In this document: in pieces, positions 25,931-38,073 of the stretch
Layout: each line of letters starts with the position of its first letter
Position numbering within the stretch: position 1 is the first letter of the stretch
Assembly (NCBI GenBank): GCA_021229015.1
Contig: CM037781.1
Span: 36,376,759-36,440,758, forward strand
From: Solen grandis
Lineage: Eukaryota; Mollusca; Bivalvia; Adapedonta; Solenidae
Direction: 5' to 3'
Length of the DNA: 64,000 bases
The notes under the pieces: generated by a model
Databases searched by the model: none
What the model was told of the DNA's origin: nothing
Seen by the model: only the letters and a program-made list of their open reading frames with translations
Position numbers and translations under genes: made by a program

Positions 25931-26300
25931 ATAACTCACAGATAGTAGAGAATCATTTGTAAGAGACCGGGTAACTGAGGCGATAGAGCATTCGCCCTGT
26001 AAGCCAAAGGCTGCGGGTTAGTGTGCCAATCAGGCTACATACTTTTTTCACCCTGTGACATTTGGCACACAACATGGGGCTGCATGTGCTCAAGGATCAT
26101 GGTCCGAATGTTATTTTTATTCATTCGGAAATATCAAGGACGAATATCAAATGGGGGGGGGGGTATGTCACGGTATCAATATAACTCACAATAGAAAAGA
26201 ATCATGGGAAGCGGCCGGGTAGTTCAGACGGTAGAGTATTCGCCTTGTGAGCGATAGACCCAGGGTAAGATTCAAGGTCACTGTCGAAATATTTGTCTCT
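25931..26300 (+). mobile_element. two tandem tRNA-like SINE copies
   Basis: Both copies begin with ATAACTCACA…AGAATCAT (25,931 and 26,183), continue into a tRNA-like A box (GGTAACTGAGGCGATAGAGCA and GGTAGTTCAGACGGTAGAGTA) with ATTCGCC, and then carry a degenerate anticodon/B-box region. The roughly 252-bp spacing suggests a tandem duplication of one SINE with its flank. The 3' part (63,930-64,000) of the window carries a similar head. Confidence 0.5.
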
Positions 26301-27575
26301 TGCACAAAAATAATATTTTTAACATTTTATTCAGAAGAAATTCACACATAATAATTTAATGTTCTCATGGTTGTCATCAGGTACAAGAAAAGTGTACACA
26401 TAAGGTATTAAAGGCGCCAACAGCCCGAAATGACTATCCCTAAAAGGATATTACAAATTTCAGTGGCCTTTTATTAAAATGTCAATGACTTTGATTTACT
26501 TTTCGAAGTCGAAAGGCTGTCTTTTGACGATTATATATAGGACAGTCTCATAAATTTTCTAAATCTAGTTGTTGGGAATCAAAATTAAAAAAAAAGCACC
26601 GATAGTCCTGAAGCTGCCAAATGAAAATTACTGCTACATTATAGCTTATAGACTTTTTAGCAAGACAAATTATTGGATTTTGAAATCATAGACACTTAAT
26701 AATTAAATGAAATAAAATCTTTCAAAAGAGACACTAAAACGCTCTGCTGTATATCTCGATTAAGATTTTTATCTATACAAAGGTTAAGACGGGGCTGACT
26801 AGATATGTAGGTCAACCTCTTCGAACTCTCAAATGTTTATTTATATATAAAAATTATATAAAAAAACAACAACACAATAACAATGTCGCTCTATCTGGAA
26901 ACACAAAGACACAAAGACATGTAAAATATTATTAACATGTCAAAATTATCCTGAGTGCATTACCTAACAAAATATCGTAGCATTTGAAATATACTTCGAT
27001 AATCTTTGACTGAATGCTATAGAATGCGATGGAATACATTGGCTTTTGGGACGGAGTCCGGTCCAAAAGTGTACAGACTTGGATATGATATTTAAATTCG
27101 TTATTTTCAATACGTAATGCACTGTATCTTATGAACATCAATGCAATGTAGACCATTTATGCTAATTGTATTTATATTGTGTCAATATTTTCATTGCAAA
27201 GTTTTAAGATGCATATGTGTTGATTTAAAATCATTCAGGTGTCCGTACATATAGCCGTAGACGGTAATATGAGCCAGAATGAAATATCATTTTATCATAC
27301 GTATTTTGACTATAGAATATGGTTTTCATACAACGCTTTCTAAAATATTTACTCATACGAGAGGGATACTAATAATAACTAACGAAACAATTTGGACCTT
27401 TTCGTAGGGATAATTTATACAAAAATATAAGTTATCAGGTTCAGGAGACCGACATCATAGCAATGAGACTGCATTCTGAGAATTCAGAATGCAGCTCAAA
27501 AATAACATATTTTTTTCTTGATTTTAAAGTAAACACATCTAATAGGGACCATGGAAGGGAAAACAAAATATGCTT
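26301..27575. other. AT-rich non-coding DNA
   Basis: No gene or repeat recognised. The 27,460-27,495 stretch has an 11-bp inverted repeat (TGCATTCTGAG AATTCAGAATGCA). Confidence 0.45.
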
Positions 27576-27768
27576 CAAGTCAAGTCAAGTCAAAGATTTA
27601 TTATGATAAGCCAGACATTTACAAAATATATAATAAATATTTAAAAAAAATATATTGTCATGACAAGTATAAAATTTTTAATTAGAACAATATCTGTAAA
27701 TATATACCTATAAGCATATACATATAATAAATTGTTTTTCACAAATTGGGAATACAATGTCACAGATA

Positions 27769-30553
27769 AGTATTTCTTGATTTAACTGCGTAATAAATAT
27801 ACATTGCTAATCTATTAATGACATTTACATTTCTACATGACATAAGACTATGGAATTTTTCAACAGATGGATTCTCATAATAGATGTTTGGGATATATAT
27901 AGAACGAATATTTTTATACAATGGACAGATGCATATAAAATGATACTCATCCTCCAAATAACACTCACAATAAGGACAGTCTCTGTATTCTCTAGGTATA
28001 TTGTAATAGCGCCCTGTTTCTGTCATAAGACAGTGTGCAGAACTTCTAAAATTTGCTTAACATGTCCTAAACTTGTCAATATTTATTGAATTCACATAAC
28101 ATTCAACATTATAATCTCTTTTGTATTTCACATAGTACGATAATTTTACATTTTTACAACATTGTGCATACCAAATTTGCAAGTACTGGTCCTTTAATCT
28201 AGTAATATAAATGGCAAGGAATAATTTTTGATTTGGTACATATTGACTTTCCCACACATAACCAAAGCCATTTAAATATAAATGTTGCCGGACATTGCTC
28301 GCCGAATTACGTTATCCTAAACTATCAAAATGTACTTGCATATCATAACATATCCTCACGTATCTATAATTAGGCATATTAAGTATTCTTAGCCAATAAC
28401 TAACGTTTGGCTGAATTTATATATATAGGAAACCGTCCCAGGTCCCCTAGAACTGCACCCCTGTCTCAAGCCAAGTGAACACTTAAATGTATCCGAAATA
28501 CCTTGATGTGTTCTAACATAAGCTTTCACGGAGGCATATATGTATTTAATAGATGAGTATAAAAATCCCTTTATATTCTTACGTTTTAAGATTTCAAACA
28601 AAATGGGTCTGTTTACGGAGTCAAAGGCCTTTTGGAAATCTATAAATGCTACATAAACTGGTTTACCCCCTTTTTTTTTTTGAAAATATTTATTTACAAT
28701 GGAATATAATATAAAGACATTATCAACAGTACAGTAACCAAAAATTCCACATAAAAAGTTAATCTTCTATTCAGAATGGATGTATATATTTTATTTAAAA
28801 AATCTATGAGGGATATACCTCTATATTTACTTGGGTTATTAGTGCTTCCCTTCTTATGTAAAGGTATGATAATGCTTTTTGTCCATTTTTCTGGATATGT
28901 GGAGGAAGTAAATATCCTATTAAATAATGCATGTAAATATGGCAGTAAAATATTAATACCATGTAATATATGTTGAGGTATAAGTATTCCGCCACTTGCC
29001 TTATTCTCATTTATATTCTTAACACTGAAAATGATTTCTTCCTCTGATATCAAATTATTAAATAAAGCATTTTCAACATCATCCATGCCATCACCTATGT
29101 TTTCTTCCAAATGTTGTTGTTCACCATTCTCAATTGTTGCTGTTGTGAACAAATTTTTAAAATGTGCAAACCAACAATTTATGTCAATAATAGGTTCATT
29201 TCTTGTCCTTCCCGCCATTCTTTTTAGTTCTTGCCAAAATAATTTAGTGTTATCTACATTCATATTTAATTTATTCATAGACATGGTATTGTATTTTAAC
29301 CTTTTATTTTTACACACGTTTTTATATGTAGATTTTTTATCTATGTAATTATTTAAATGTTCTAAACTTCTACATGATCGAAAGCATCTTAGTGCTTTTC
29401 TTGCCTCATTTTTAGCCTTTCTACATTCAGTGTCAAACAAAAATTTTCCCTTTTTCTTGTAGGCGCTATTATTTGTTTTAGTGTGCTTAAAATCTTTACT
29501 ACACTCGACAAGAATAGATTCAAAAGTATCTAAAATAAGATATATATCAGTTTCCTCTGACAACATTTTTTGCATTGTAATTTAACTGCCTTCAGTTGCA
29601 TCCCTAAGCCATAGGTTATACTTTTGTTTAGTTTCTTTATTCATAATATAATATTCGTAATCATATCTCGTGTCCTTTATTGTTATATTCTTATGTATTG
29701 CTAAACTTAAAGCTATAGGCATATGTGTACTTTCAACCCTATCCAACACCTCGAAGCTCTGAGCTAAATTAAATAGGCGATCTGTAAGTATAAAATAGTC
29801 AATAACACTAGCTCCATTTTGATTAAAAAACGTGAAATCTCTACTATGCTGTTGTGGCGAACCATTTATTTCTCGACCATTAATGATATAGCATGAGAAA
29901 GTTTGACATAGTCTTATAAGTGCCCGTCAAAATTTATTTACCTTATAGTCTTTTGTTTGTCGCGGAAGATTAATATCATAATCTAATATCTCTCTATATT
30001 CTTCCAACTCTGGTATTTGGTCAAAAACTGTATAATCAGGTAGATCTCCTGTCCTTGCATTAAAATTGCCACATAGAATAAAATCAAAATCTGACCATTG
30101 GTTACATGTTAGTAATTCTTCTAGCCTCTGAATACAAGACACAGAAATATCATTGTAAAAAGGCGAATTTTCAGGAGGAGCATATAATGCAACATACAAT
30201 ATATTTTTGTCATGATTAAATACAAATCTATCTATAGAAAGAACTACACCAAATTCAAAATCATGCCATACTCTATTTACAAAATGTTCTAAACTACTTT
30301 TAACCAAAACTGCAACTCCTCCCATTGGCCTGCCACCATGTAAAGATTTTTTAGCATTTTGACAAAATATTTTAAAGTCCTGTACAAATATATTACAAAA
30401 TTCACAGTTAGTTGTGTCCCATGTTTCTTGTATACTTATGATATGGTATTTTTTAAAAAGAGCAATAATGTCAAACGATTCCAACTTATACTTAAAACCT
30501 TCAATGTTCCATGACAAGAGCTTTAATGAGTCTCCTGGGCTATGGCCACATCC
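27769..30553 (-). pseudogene. LINE ORF2: endonuclease plus internally deleted RT
   Basis: The frame starts directly after the ORF1 TAG and is in the same frame. It opens with an APE-type endonuclease: LLSWNIEG (catalytic Asn) near 30,517, ISIQETW (catalytic Glu), LYAPPE, GNFNARTGD (canonical GDFNAR with D changed to N), IDYFILT and STHMPI. Nonsense codons interrupt at 29,927-29,929 (TGA) and about 29,579 (TAA), but the frame is otherwise continuous to 28,694. The RT start is visible (IIPLHKKGS, KYRGISLIDFLNKIY). After a frameshift in a T-run (28,669-28,681) the palm continues to GLRQGC near 28,455, then jumps to the thumb (FGYVWESQ near 28,262). The YADD box and most of the palm are deleted. 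The C-terminal CPYCECYLEDEYHF…CP zinc-knuckle motif lies at about 27,920-27,978. Non-functional. Confidence 0.85.
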
Positions 30554-31777
30554 CTAATGCAGGTTTCTATGGTCATTTCCTGATATGTTGACTTCATTAG
30601 TTACAGTCTCCATACCCTCATAAACACGGCCAGTTATATGATTCTGACGTACAGCACTCATGAACTCCCTAACCTCTGGATTTCTCATGGTATTGTTTGG
30701 CGCTTTTTCATATGTTACCAGTTTTCCCCCTTTGAAGTATCCATGAAGTCCCATTCTATTAATCTCTCTCAACTTTTGTCGCTGCAGGTATGATAAGTCA
30801 TTTGCAATGCAAATCCCAGCATTTCTTAAGGCAAACCGGTATTTAAATAACTTGAACTTGTCATCACATTTTTTGAATACTATTACAATCATTCTAGCCT
30901 TATTACCACGTTTGCCAATACGTTTAGCTTGGCTTGTAGAATTCTCATTCAAACCATCATTTTTTTCTGCAACTGAAAAGACTTTATCATTGATAACTTT
31001 TTCCAAATTATTTGCCTCATTTTCAGATTCTTCTACTCCAAACACTCTCATAGAAGGTTTTAGCCTTTCAGATTCGCTTATAATCAGTTGTTGTTCAATG
31101 TTGCTGACTGACTCTCTGGTAGTTTCATCATGATAGGATAAACCGTCCACATCGCTGCTGAGTGTTTCACAATTGAACTCTATTTCATTTATTCGCTTAT
31201 TCATGTCTGATAAACTGCTTTCTATTCGGGACTGATTTGAGTTAAGTTTAACAACATTTGATTTTAAGTTAGATATTTCAGATTTAATGTTTCTCATCTC
31301 TTCCTGGACACCTATGACTACAGACTTTACTGTGCAAATTTCATTTTTCACCTCATGCATTGCCTGTAAAATCATCTGGGTATCTTCCGTGGGCCCTGGA
31401 TTCAATTCCACGTCTGCTGAGAGAATGAGCAGCCTTGAAGAGTATGAAGAATATTGTTGGTCAGATACCGCACATTCTAGTGACATGGTACCAAAATAGC
31501 CAGGATTTACTATGTGGTGATCCTGTAGTTCACAATAGTTCACCAATGGTGTAGAATATTGATCGACAATCAGGTCCTGACACCTTGTTTTTTCATGAAT
31601 AGCAATCACTGATCCCAGCATAAAAAGACAGGTAGCAAAACTGCGATAATGAATATCTGTCCCACCACAGTAAGGGTCATATCTTTTAGATTTCCTTGGT
31701 TTGACATGTGTTCTGCCCTGGAGCTTCAGATTAAACAGTCCAATTTTCAACCTGTATTGTTCCACTGCAATACCCAT
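30554..31777 (-). CDS. LINE ORF1 protein with 2A ribosome-skipping motif
   Basis: An intact 407-codon frame starts at the ATG at 31,777. Residues 1-128 form a leader containing a short hydrophobic stretch (FATCLFMLGSVIAI, about 47-60). Residues 122-129 are DVELNPGP, preceded by a leucine-rich LLILS, which is the 2A consensus DxExNPG/P. In other 2A-bearing retrotransposons this causes the ribosome to skip the Gly-Pro bond, releasing the upstream peptide without ending translation. The downstream 279 residues hold a long coiled coil (about 133-232) and an RRM-like/C-terminal region (about 242-360) of the L1-ORF1/transposase-22 type, expected to trimerise and bind the element's RNA. The frame stops at TAG (30,554-30,556), followed by GG and an in-frame ORF2. 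Recognition of 2A is firm; activity here is inferred. Confidence 0.88.
   Translation of the reverse strand: MGIAVEQYRLKIGLFNLKLQGRTHVKPRKSKRYDPYCGGTDIHYRSFATCLFMLGSVIAIHEKTRCQDLIVDQYSTPLVNYCELQDHHIVNPGYFGTMSLECAVSDQQYSSYSSRLLILSADVELNPGPTEDTQMILQAMHEVKNEICTVKSVVIGVQEEMRNIKSEISNLKSNVVKLNSNQSRIESSLSDMNKRINEIEFNCETLSSDVDGLSYHDETTRESVSNIEQQLIISESERLKPSMRVFGVEESENEANNLEKVINDKVFSVAEKNDGLNENSTSQAKRIGKRGNKARMIVIVFKKCDDKFKLFKYRFALRNAGICIANDLSYLQRQKLREINRMGLHGYFKGGKLVTYEKAPNNTMRNPEVREFMSAVRQNHITGRVYEGMETVTNEVNISGNDHRNLH
31391..31414 (-). other. 2A ribosome-skipping motif (DVELNPGP)
   Basis: Minus-strand codons 122-129 of ORF1 read D-V-E-L-N-P-G-P, an exact match to the D(V/I)ExNPGP consensus. The skip would fall between Gly128 and Pro129. 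2A-like sequences are documented at the N-terminus of ORF1 in CR1/L2-clade LINEs of sea urchin, amphioxus and molluscs. Confidence 0.9.
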
Positions 31778-31800
31778 TGTACTGATATTGTGACAGTTAC

Positions 31801-34800
31801 TTCTCTACTAGAATAATTCAATAAGGCTGCACGTGCATCATACTGACTATTCACTCACTATGTCACTCAATGCTACCACCACATACACATGGTCCAACAG
31901 GTAAGATCATTCAACCGTACCCAGTTCATTGTTCTCTATTGAAAAGTCAATATTATTAATATTTCAAGATATATGTAAAAACTTGCCTTAACAAATAGTC
32001 CAAATTCAATATGCTTAAAGTGTATTATTACAGCTAAAGGACAGGATAAGTAAACTGACTTAAGGTCAAAAGTCCATTCTTTTACCATACTTAATAGCTA
32101 TTTTTCCAAAGGTATTTATTGTGAATTGTAAGAGTATTTTGCAGCATATACTTTAAAGATTTCATTTTCATTATTGTCTGTTAGAATTTTCTAGTGTAAG
32201 ACCTGTACAAAAAATATGTTAAAATTAATTGTAGTTTGTATGAAATCGGTTATTGAAAGTTGCAAAAATGACCCAGATTAAACGAGAAAAGATTGACTTC
32301 TCTCCTTTTACTATGACGTCAGCAGTAGACAAAACTTTGCCAGCACTATATATATATAGAACAATTCAAAATTACTGTTACTAATTTCAAGCTAAATCCA
32401 AATAACCATGACTGTACTACTAACATCAAACTATAGGAATACGTCAAGTCATAGTGGTGAAATCATATTGAATTATGAAAACAAAATTCATTTGAAGACT
32501 TCTGTTTATCTCTGAATTTAACTTTTATTTCACAGTCAAGCTGATTTGCGTAATCACAAATTTATATGTCATTTATTTTTATCAAATTCGCCAATTAATT
32601 ACACAGAGACAACTGTACAAAGCCTATAGCTTTATACTAGACCCAAATCAAACATGGCGTGTCTGATTAAAACGTTTTAAAAATGATTTATGATTACATA
32701 CATTTATATGAAATAAAGAAGGCAAATGACACTTGGTCTATCGATGACGTCATAGGGGTCACGTGACTCTAAAATGTAAATACTCCCCATCTACTAACAA
32801 AATCGGTCTTAAATATACTTAAAGAGATTTTTTTTCGCTAATAATTATTTTCGTGGTTTTCCTTATGAAAATCAAAATAAAAGATTTTAGAAAAAAGTAA
32901 AATTGCCTTTGTGGTTCACTTTAAAATTGCAAACTTCCCAATGAGAATTGATTTATACAGTTCTATTGCTTAATTGTTAAAGACAATATGATAATGGGAG
33001 CGGTAGCAACGAGATATGCATTTTCTGATTTGTTTTACTGCTTTGATGATTTGCAATAAAAACACTTACAGTTTGCTCTAGAAAAATAAGCTTTGATGTG
33101 TATAAGTCACATAAACCAGCAGTATACAAATATTGAAACATTTCTTTAAACAAAGTGCAGAATAAACAGTTGGTGACACCTGCAATAACATGACGGGCAG
33201 CAAAGTAACAGCAGTGATCATGACACATTTTATCACAAATAATTTTTCTTTTGCCATGGTTTGCATTAATGCACCAAGATGATCAGTTAATTATAAATTG
33301 ATCCATAGTCAGTAAGTATTATTTTAGGACTGTTTTAACAATTTAGAATAACATCAGCAACAGAATGAAAATTAACACTATCAAATAAAGCATGAACATT
33401 TTAGCGAAAATAATGACTGTCGTATATGACCTCTACAGAAAACTTATTCAGAAATAAGAATATAACAATAATATATAAAAAATGTATAATTGTCCTAAAT
33501 AAATGCTGGTAACAGGAAGGGTCGTTCTGGTGAAATATTGTGAATTTTGCCAGTTTCTCAGTGGTATAATATAATAATCAGCAGTGAACAAAATACAGGT
33601 ATGCCTGTAGTTACTGTCAGGCTAGTCTAGTTTAATGTTCTGGAACTCAAATACATTAGTTCCAAAACGAATCAATAAATAGGCTAAATCTACATTACTG
33701 TCAACTTTAAAACTCAAAGTTATGAATTCAAATCCCAGTAGTGTCAAATATTTTCCTTTCTATATTTTCCTGTACCACTCAATTTGATTAAGAAAGAAAA
33801 AAGTGTTAAGTTTTATTTTTTAAAATTTGTATTGTTATTTAAGTATGTTAAGGATCAGGCGTACTGAGTTTGTTTTTTTGCCGCACTGATGTACTGCCGG
33901 TGGAAAATGGTGAGCTTTGGGAGTGCCTGTAACTGGTTTTTGGTGTGTTCTGGGTGTCGGAAACGTCGCAAGACATCTGGATCCATCGAAAAAATTCGAG
34001 AGAACTGCGCGTTTAAAGAGTGGTTATGTTTATCAATATTTCATAAGAAACACATTTAAGCTTTGAGTGTAATAGATTTAGTTAAATATTAAAGTAAAGA
34101 TATAAAAAATGTGTTTCTCTTTCTCAGTCGTGATTCTGTGTACAGAATGGTTTCGCCAAGTTTTAGTGAATAATTTACACATTTCCCCGTAAAAAACAGG
34201 TATTTTGTACTTTTGGTCCCTTTTTTCGGATAAAAGCTGGATATAACGGTTAAAAAAACAACAACAAAAAACATAACTCAGTTGCAGATATATTTTAAAA
34301 CTTTACTATTGATAAACTAATACATAATACATGCATTATAATTCCAGAACCATAATTCAGGTTGCATTCATAAAATTTGTAACAGGCTTGATCATTACAA
34401 AAAATAATAAACCAGATAAATAAACCAAAAAACTAACTATAAACTATGATAAACCAATATGGAGAAAAGTATTTTTCATAAAATTACTACCAAAATATTG
34501 TTTGTTTCTATAGACAATAAATTACAACGCATAAGACTAAACTACACAAACTGCCAAAAATGCACATGTTTATTTTGATTGACTGAACCTTAAATTGCGT
34601 CTTGAAATTTGTTGGGTCTGAGATTTAGGTGTTAATATATTGACATTGATAACAATATCAATGTCCTTAATTTTGGGACCAAAAGATACATGTTTATTTG
34701 TTAAAGTTTTTCTACTGACTACATGCCATTAACATGAACGTTGTTAATAAACACATCAAAATATAATCAGGATAGGGACTACACAGCAATTAAAATAACG

Positions 34801-36030
34801 ATTTTCAAGACACTTTCTAGGATCTGGATCCCCTGGCAAAACAGACTCTTAAATTAATTTAATAAGGCTTTTGATTGTTTGTCTATTAATTTATTTTCTT
34901 ATTTATTCTTTTCATTTTCAATATAGCTTTGTATTTCGTATTTAATTATCCATGAATTTTATTTGCCAGAAAAAAATAAAATTCTGCGTTTTCTCTTTAC
35001 TGTCCTTTGTTACCATTCTTTGAATAACTTGTCACTAACATAATAACAGACTTAAAAATAAATTTAACACCACTTATGAATCAAATTTCAAATTATGTGT
35101 TATTATTGTATTTCAATTTATTATTTAAAAAAATCATCAAAATATGAGCCGATTTTCCTTGAAGTATCAAAATTTAATGAAGCATACAAAACAATGCTTT
35201 TACGTTTTTCATAGTAGCATTATCGACAGCTAGAAAAGGTAACCATAAAATGTTGTTCGTAAAGAGAAATGAAAATTGATGAAACGTTTTGTTCAGCAAG
35301 ATCCACTGACAATCTTCATATCAGTACATAATAATTTAATTCATTTTATATGATATTTTAATATAATATGATTTAATTCCTTTGCTACTCCTTTTAACGT
35401 AGAATCCAACTGAAATTTTTAAAAGCTAATTGACACGACCGTCCAAACTAGTTATACTGTATATCCGATGTGCAATTTTTCAACTGGACTATTTAGCAAT
35501 TGCGACTGTCATCAAGGCCGCCCTTATCTAGTTATTTCCTCAAAATTATTATTTTGACAAATTTAAGGGGTATTGTTTACACTTGATCTTCTTGACCAAG
35601 TATTGCACAGGTATGTTTTTGCTCTCGATGTCTGTTGTGGCAAATATAATGCAATGTATAGTAAAATGATTTGAAATCAAAGAAAATGAATCAATAATTA
35701 CACATGCATACATATTCAACTGTGTTGATGTTGGATAGAAAGATTTAGTTGTATAAATATAGACGTGAAGTTCATCAAACATCAAAATTCATGGCGAACA
35801 TTCATCAAAAGCTTTACCAAGTTGCATTGCACCAATAATGAATGAGGAGGTGAAGGAGGAGTCAGGAGATTATGTCATACACATTGAAATCATATGCTGC
35901 TTATTATAGAACCAGTCAGTTTCAAGGCGCTCTCCTAAAGCATAACAGCGAAATCTCCTAAGGATACGCTATATGATTGACTTCAGGCTTTAGGACATTG
36001 GCAAGTCTGTGAATATATACTTTTAATACA
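31801..36030. other. intergenic region upstream of the SRCR gene
   Basis: AT-rich and without supported genes. The start may contain the 5' UTR of the adjacent LINE. Bases 32,873-32,930 repeat a motif also found at 251-305. A TATAAATA sequence at 35,752-35,759 lies about 270 bases before the SRCR start codon and is the only promoter-like element noted; its role is unproven. Confidence 0.4.
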
Positions 36031-36337
36031 ATGGCACCTCTCAAAGGTGGATTTGTTTTTGTTTTTATTGCTCTGATCAATGCGATTAAAAGCACAGAAA
36101 TTGGACAAACTTTCAAAAGTCAGAGTGGTCTTGAAGGGAAGATGTGTCCAGCGGAGGAAGCAGTCTTTAGCAAGACTGCAAAGAGTAGTATTTCCTGTGT
36201 GTACTTTTGCAAAAAACATACAGAACCTTGCAGTGGGGTCTTCTACAATGAAGGGTCCGGTGTGTGTGTTGGAAGTAACAAAACGTATTATGAGGCGGCA
36301 GCCTTGAGTGTGCTTGAAGGGACCAAGTACTACAGGG
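36031..36337 (+). CDS. SRCR gene exon 1: signal peptide and PAN/apple-like module
   Basis: The ATG at 36,031 opens a hydrophobic signal peptide (about residues 6-18, GGFVFVFIALINA), so the product is secreted or type I membrane. Residues about 38-95 have cysteine spacing C…CVYFC…C-SGVFYNE…CVG, the pattern of PAN/apple-like domains that bind protein or carbohydrate. The coding part ends at 36,337, one base into a codon, followed by a good donor (GTAAGC); reading on into the intron gives a meaningless tail. The phase-1 end matches the phase-1 start of the SRCR exon at 60,138, which is why I join them across 23.8 kb. No exon with a compatible start was recognised in between, but a missed small exon is possible. 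Confidence 0.7.
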
Positions 36338-37446
36338 GTAAGCATTGGTATATTATTCATTGCCATTATTTAATGATTACTGATTGAAACAAATGTCTAG
36401 CAGAAGGAATCCATTTTGTATTCTACTCTCGCTTGGGTCAATATTTCTACTATGTTTTGTTTTAACTGAGATAGATACTAGCTCGCATAATAACATATCA
36501 TGACACGAGGGAAACACGTCTGCCAAACTTAAGACCTAATACGAGTCAAATTTTATTTAAAGCGCGGGACACAAAGACCACTAATGGCAAAAAGGGTGTT
36601 GTCTGATATGCTGTTCCAATTTTTATTCTCTGTCGTGAAATACAGTTAACAATAAATAAGTTTATTTAAGAAAACAATAATCGGTACAAATATTGAAATT
36701 TTAAAGGACAAAGATTTGATGCAGATTTGAATTAAAAGTCACCCATAAAATGTAAAATCCAAAATAGAAATGATAATAAAATAGACATTTCTATGAATTT
36801 ATTTTGGATTGGACTTTAAAATGGAATGGGCTTTATAAAATGTATAGGCCTGATAAATCCAAGAAAACAATAACGATAAAGGAAACCTATTCTAATGTAT
36901 GATTTGTAAAGAAATACCTGCTGTTGATTTTAATTAAAAGAAAACCATATGCAACAAAAACATGCATTAAAATTCAAAACATATGTTAAAGGGATCTACT
37001 AATATCATTTTCAAAGTATATATCTAAGTCACCAAAAAGCACCGACTTTACAAAAATTTTAATAGGAAATAAACAGGTAACAAAATGAAAAATGCATTTA
37101 GAGATAACTAATTGTAATAGATCAAAATTGTAAAATGAGTCAACAGGATACAGCGTAATATACAGAAACAGAATGTGGAATAGTTCTCTTTAATCGCTTT
37201 GTATTTTGCATTGTAAGAATTTGATACGTTAGCTCACCAAAAATGCAAGTAGAAACCTGCAGTTTCTTTTGAATAATGATAGACATATTTGAGGAAGAGA
37301 AGGCATTATATTGGTTCAGAATGTTAGTCTCGCAAAATGTTTCGATATCAAAGTGTGTTTCTTATAACATTGAAAAGACATATTATCTGAATTGATTGTT
37401 TATTCATTGTAAAATATTTGATCTAGTTTTTTTTTCGGGTAAGTAT

Positions 37447-37760
37447 ATATCATCCTTCTGCATAAAAAGGGCAGTATTAACAATGTTGAAAAGTATAGAG
37501 GTATTACGCTCTTAGCACATTAGGGGAAATAATTACAAGGGTTTTAAACAACAGACTTACAAGTTCGGCGGACGAGTACAGTATATATAGTTAAATATTG
37601 CAACAATATCACTGCGAGTGATTACCGCCATTTTCCCATGTTTCTGAGTGATTTAGAAAAAAAACATAATAATAAGTGGTTTGAATGGTATTTATATTGC
37701 GCTATTTAAAATGTTAATGATATTGTATGCTGATGATATTTGCCGATAGCGATTGCAGTG
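37447..37760 (+). pseudogene. decayed LINE reverse transcriptase fragment
   Basis: One frame from about 37,448 reads IILLHKKGSINNVEKYRGIT, the conserved start of a CR1/L2-type RT, followed after a stop by GKIITRVLNNRLTS and ADEYS. Further on come MFLSDLEKK (near 37,640) and, in another frame, LYADDICR (near 37,730), the catalytic YADD box. Segments are shortened and broken by stops, so this is an old relic. It is about half the expected length between these motifs, so deletions have occurred. Confidence 0.7.
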
Positions 37761-38073
37761 TAGTTTTAATTTTGTTGTAAGATTGTTGTAATCATTAGAA
37801 ATTAGTAGTCATACGCAACTTTCCTGTAACTTGACCAGTTTTATCGACAAGAGTCACCTCCCTTGAAAAGGCCTTATTGGTTACCCCGATAGCGTTTATC
37901 GATTACCTGTTTTACTATAGATTTGTATTGCATGTGTAAGTTTTCCCTTTAAAAACATTATTTCATTATTAGAAGATAAAATTATATAACCTCGTGAAGT
38001 AAACTTCATTTCCTGCACTTTATTTCATTACATTTTTTATGAATGCGATAATCGATCGTTTTGCTCCATTTTT

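Larger units (their letters stand above)
27576..31800 (-). mobile_element. near-full-length CR1/L2-like LINE with 2A-bearing ORF1
   Basis: On the minus strand the order is ORF1 (31,777-30,554), endonuclease and RT linker (30,553 to about 28,694), a truncated RT, the C-terminal domain (about 28,260-27,770) and a 3' end with tandem TTGAC repeats (plus strand GTCAA units, 27,576-27,593). The tail sequence differs from the (TGTTC)n family elsewhere in the window. ORF1 is intact; ORF2 has at least two nonsense codons and an internal deletion of the RT core. The 5' boundary and a target duplication could not be defined. Confidence 0.85.

Noticed and set aside
28776..29348. Plus-strand open frames over the minus-strand LINE
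   Set aside because: They are antisense shadows of the ORF2 frame, which carries the real RT motifs.
36338..36387. Extension of exon 1 to the stop at 36,387
   Set aside because: The last 16 residues have no domain character, and a strong GTAAGC donor with matching phase lies at 36,338.
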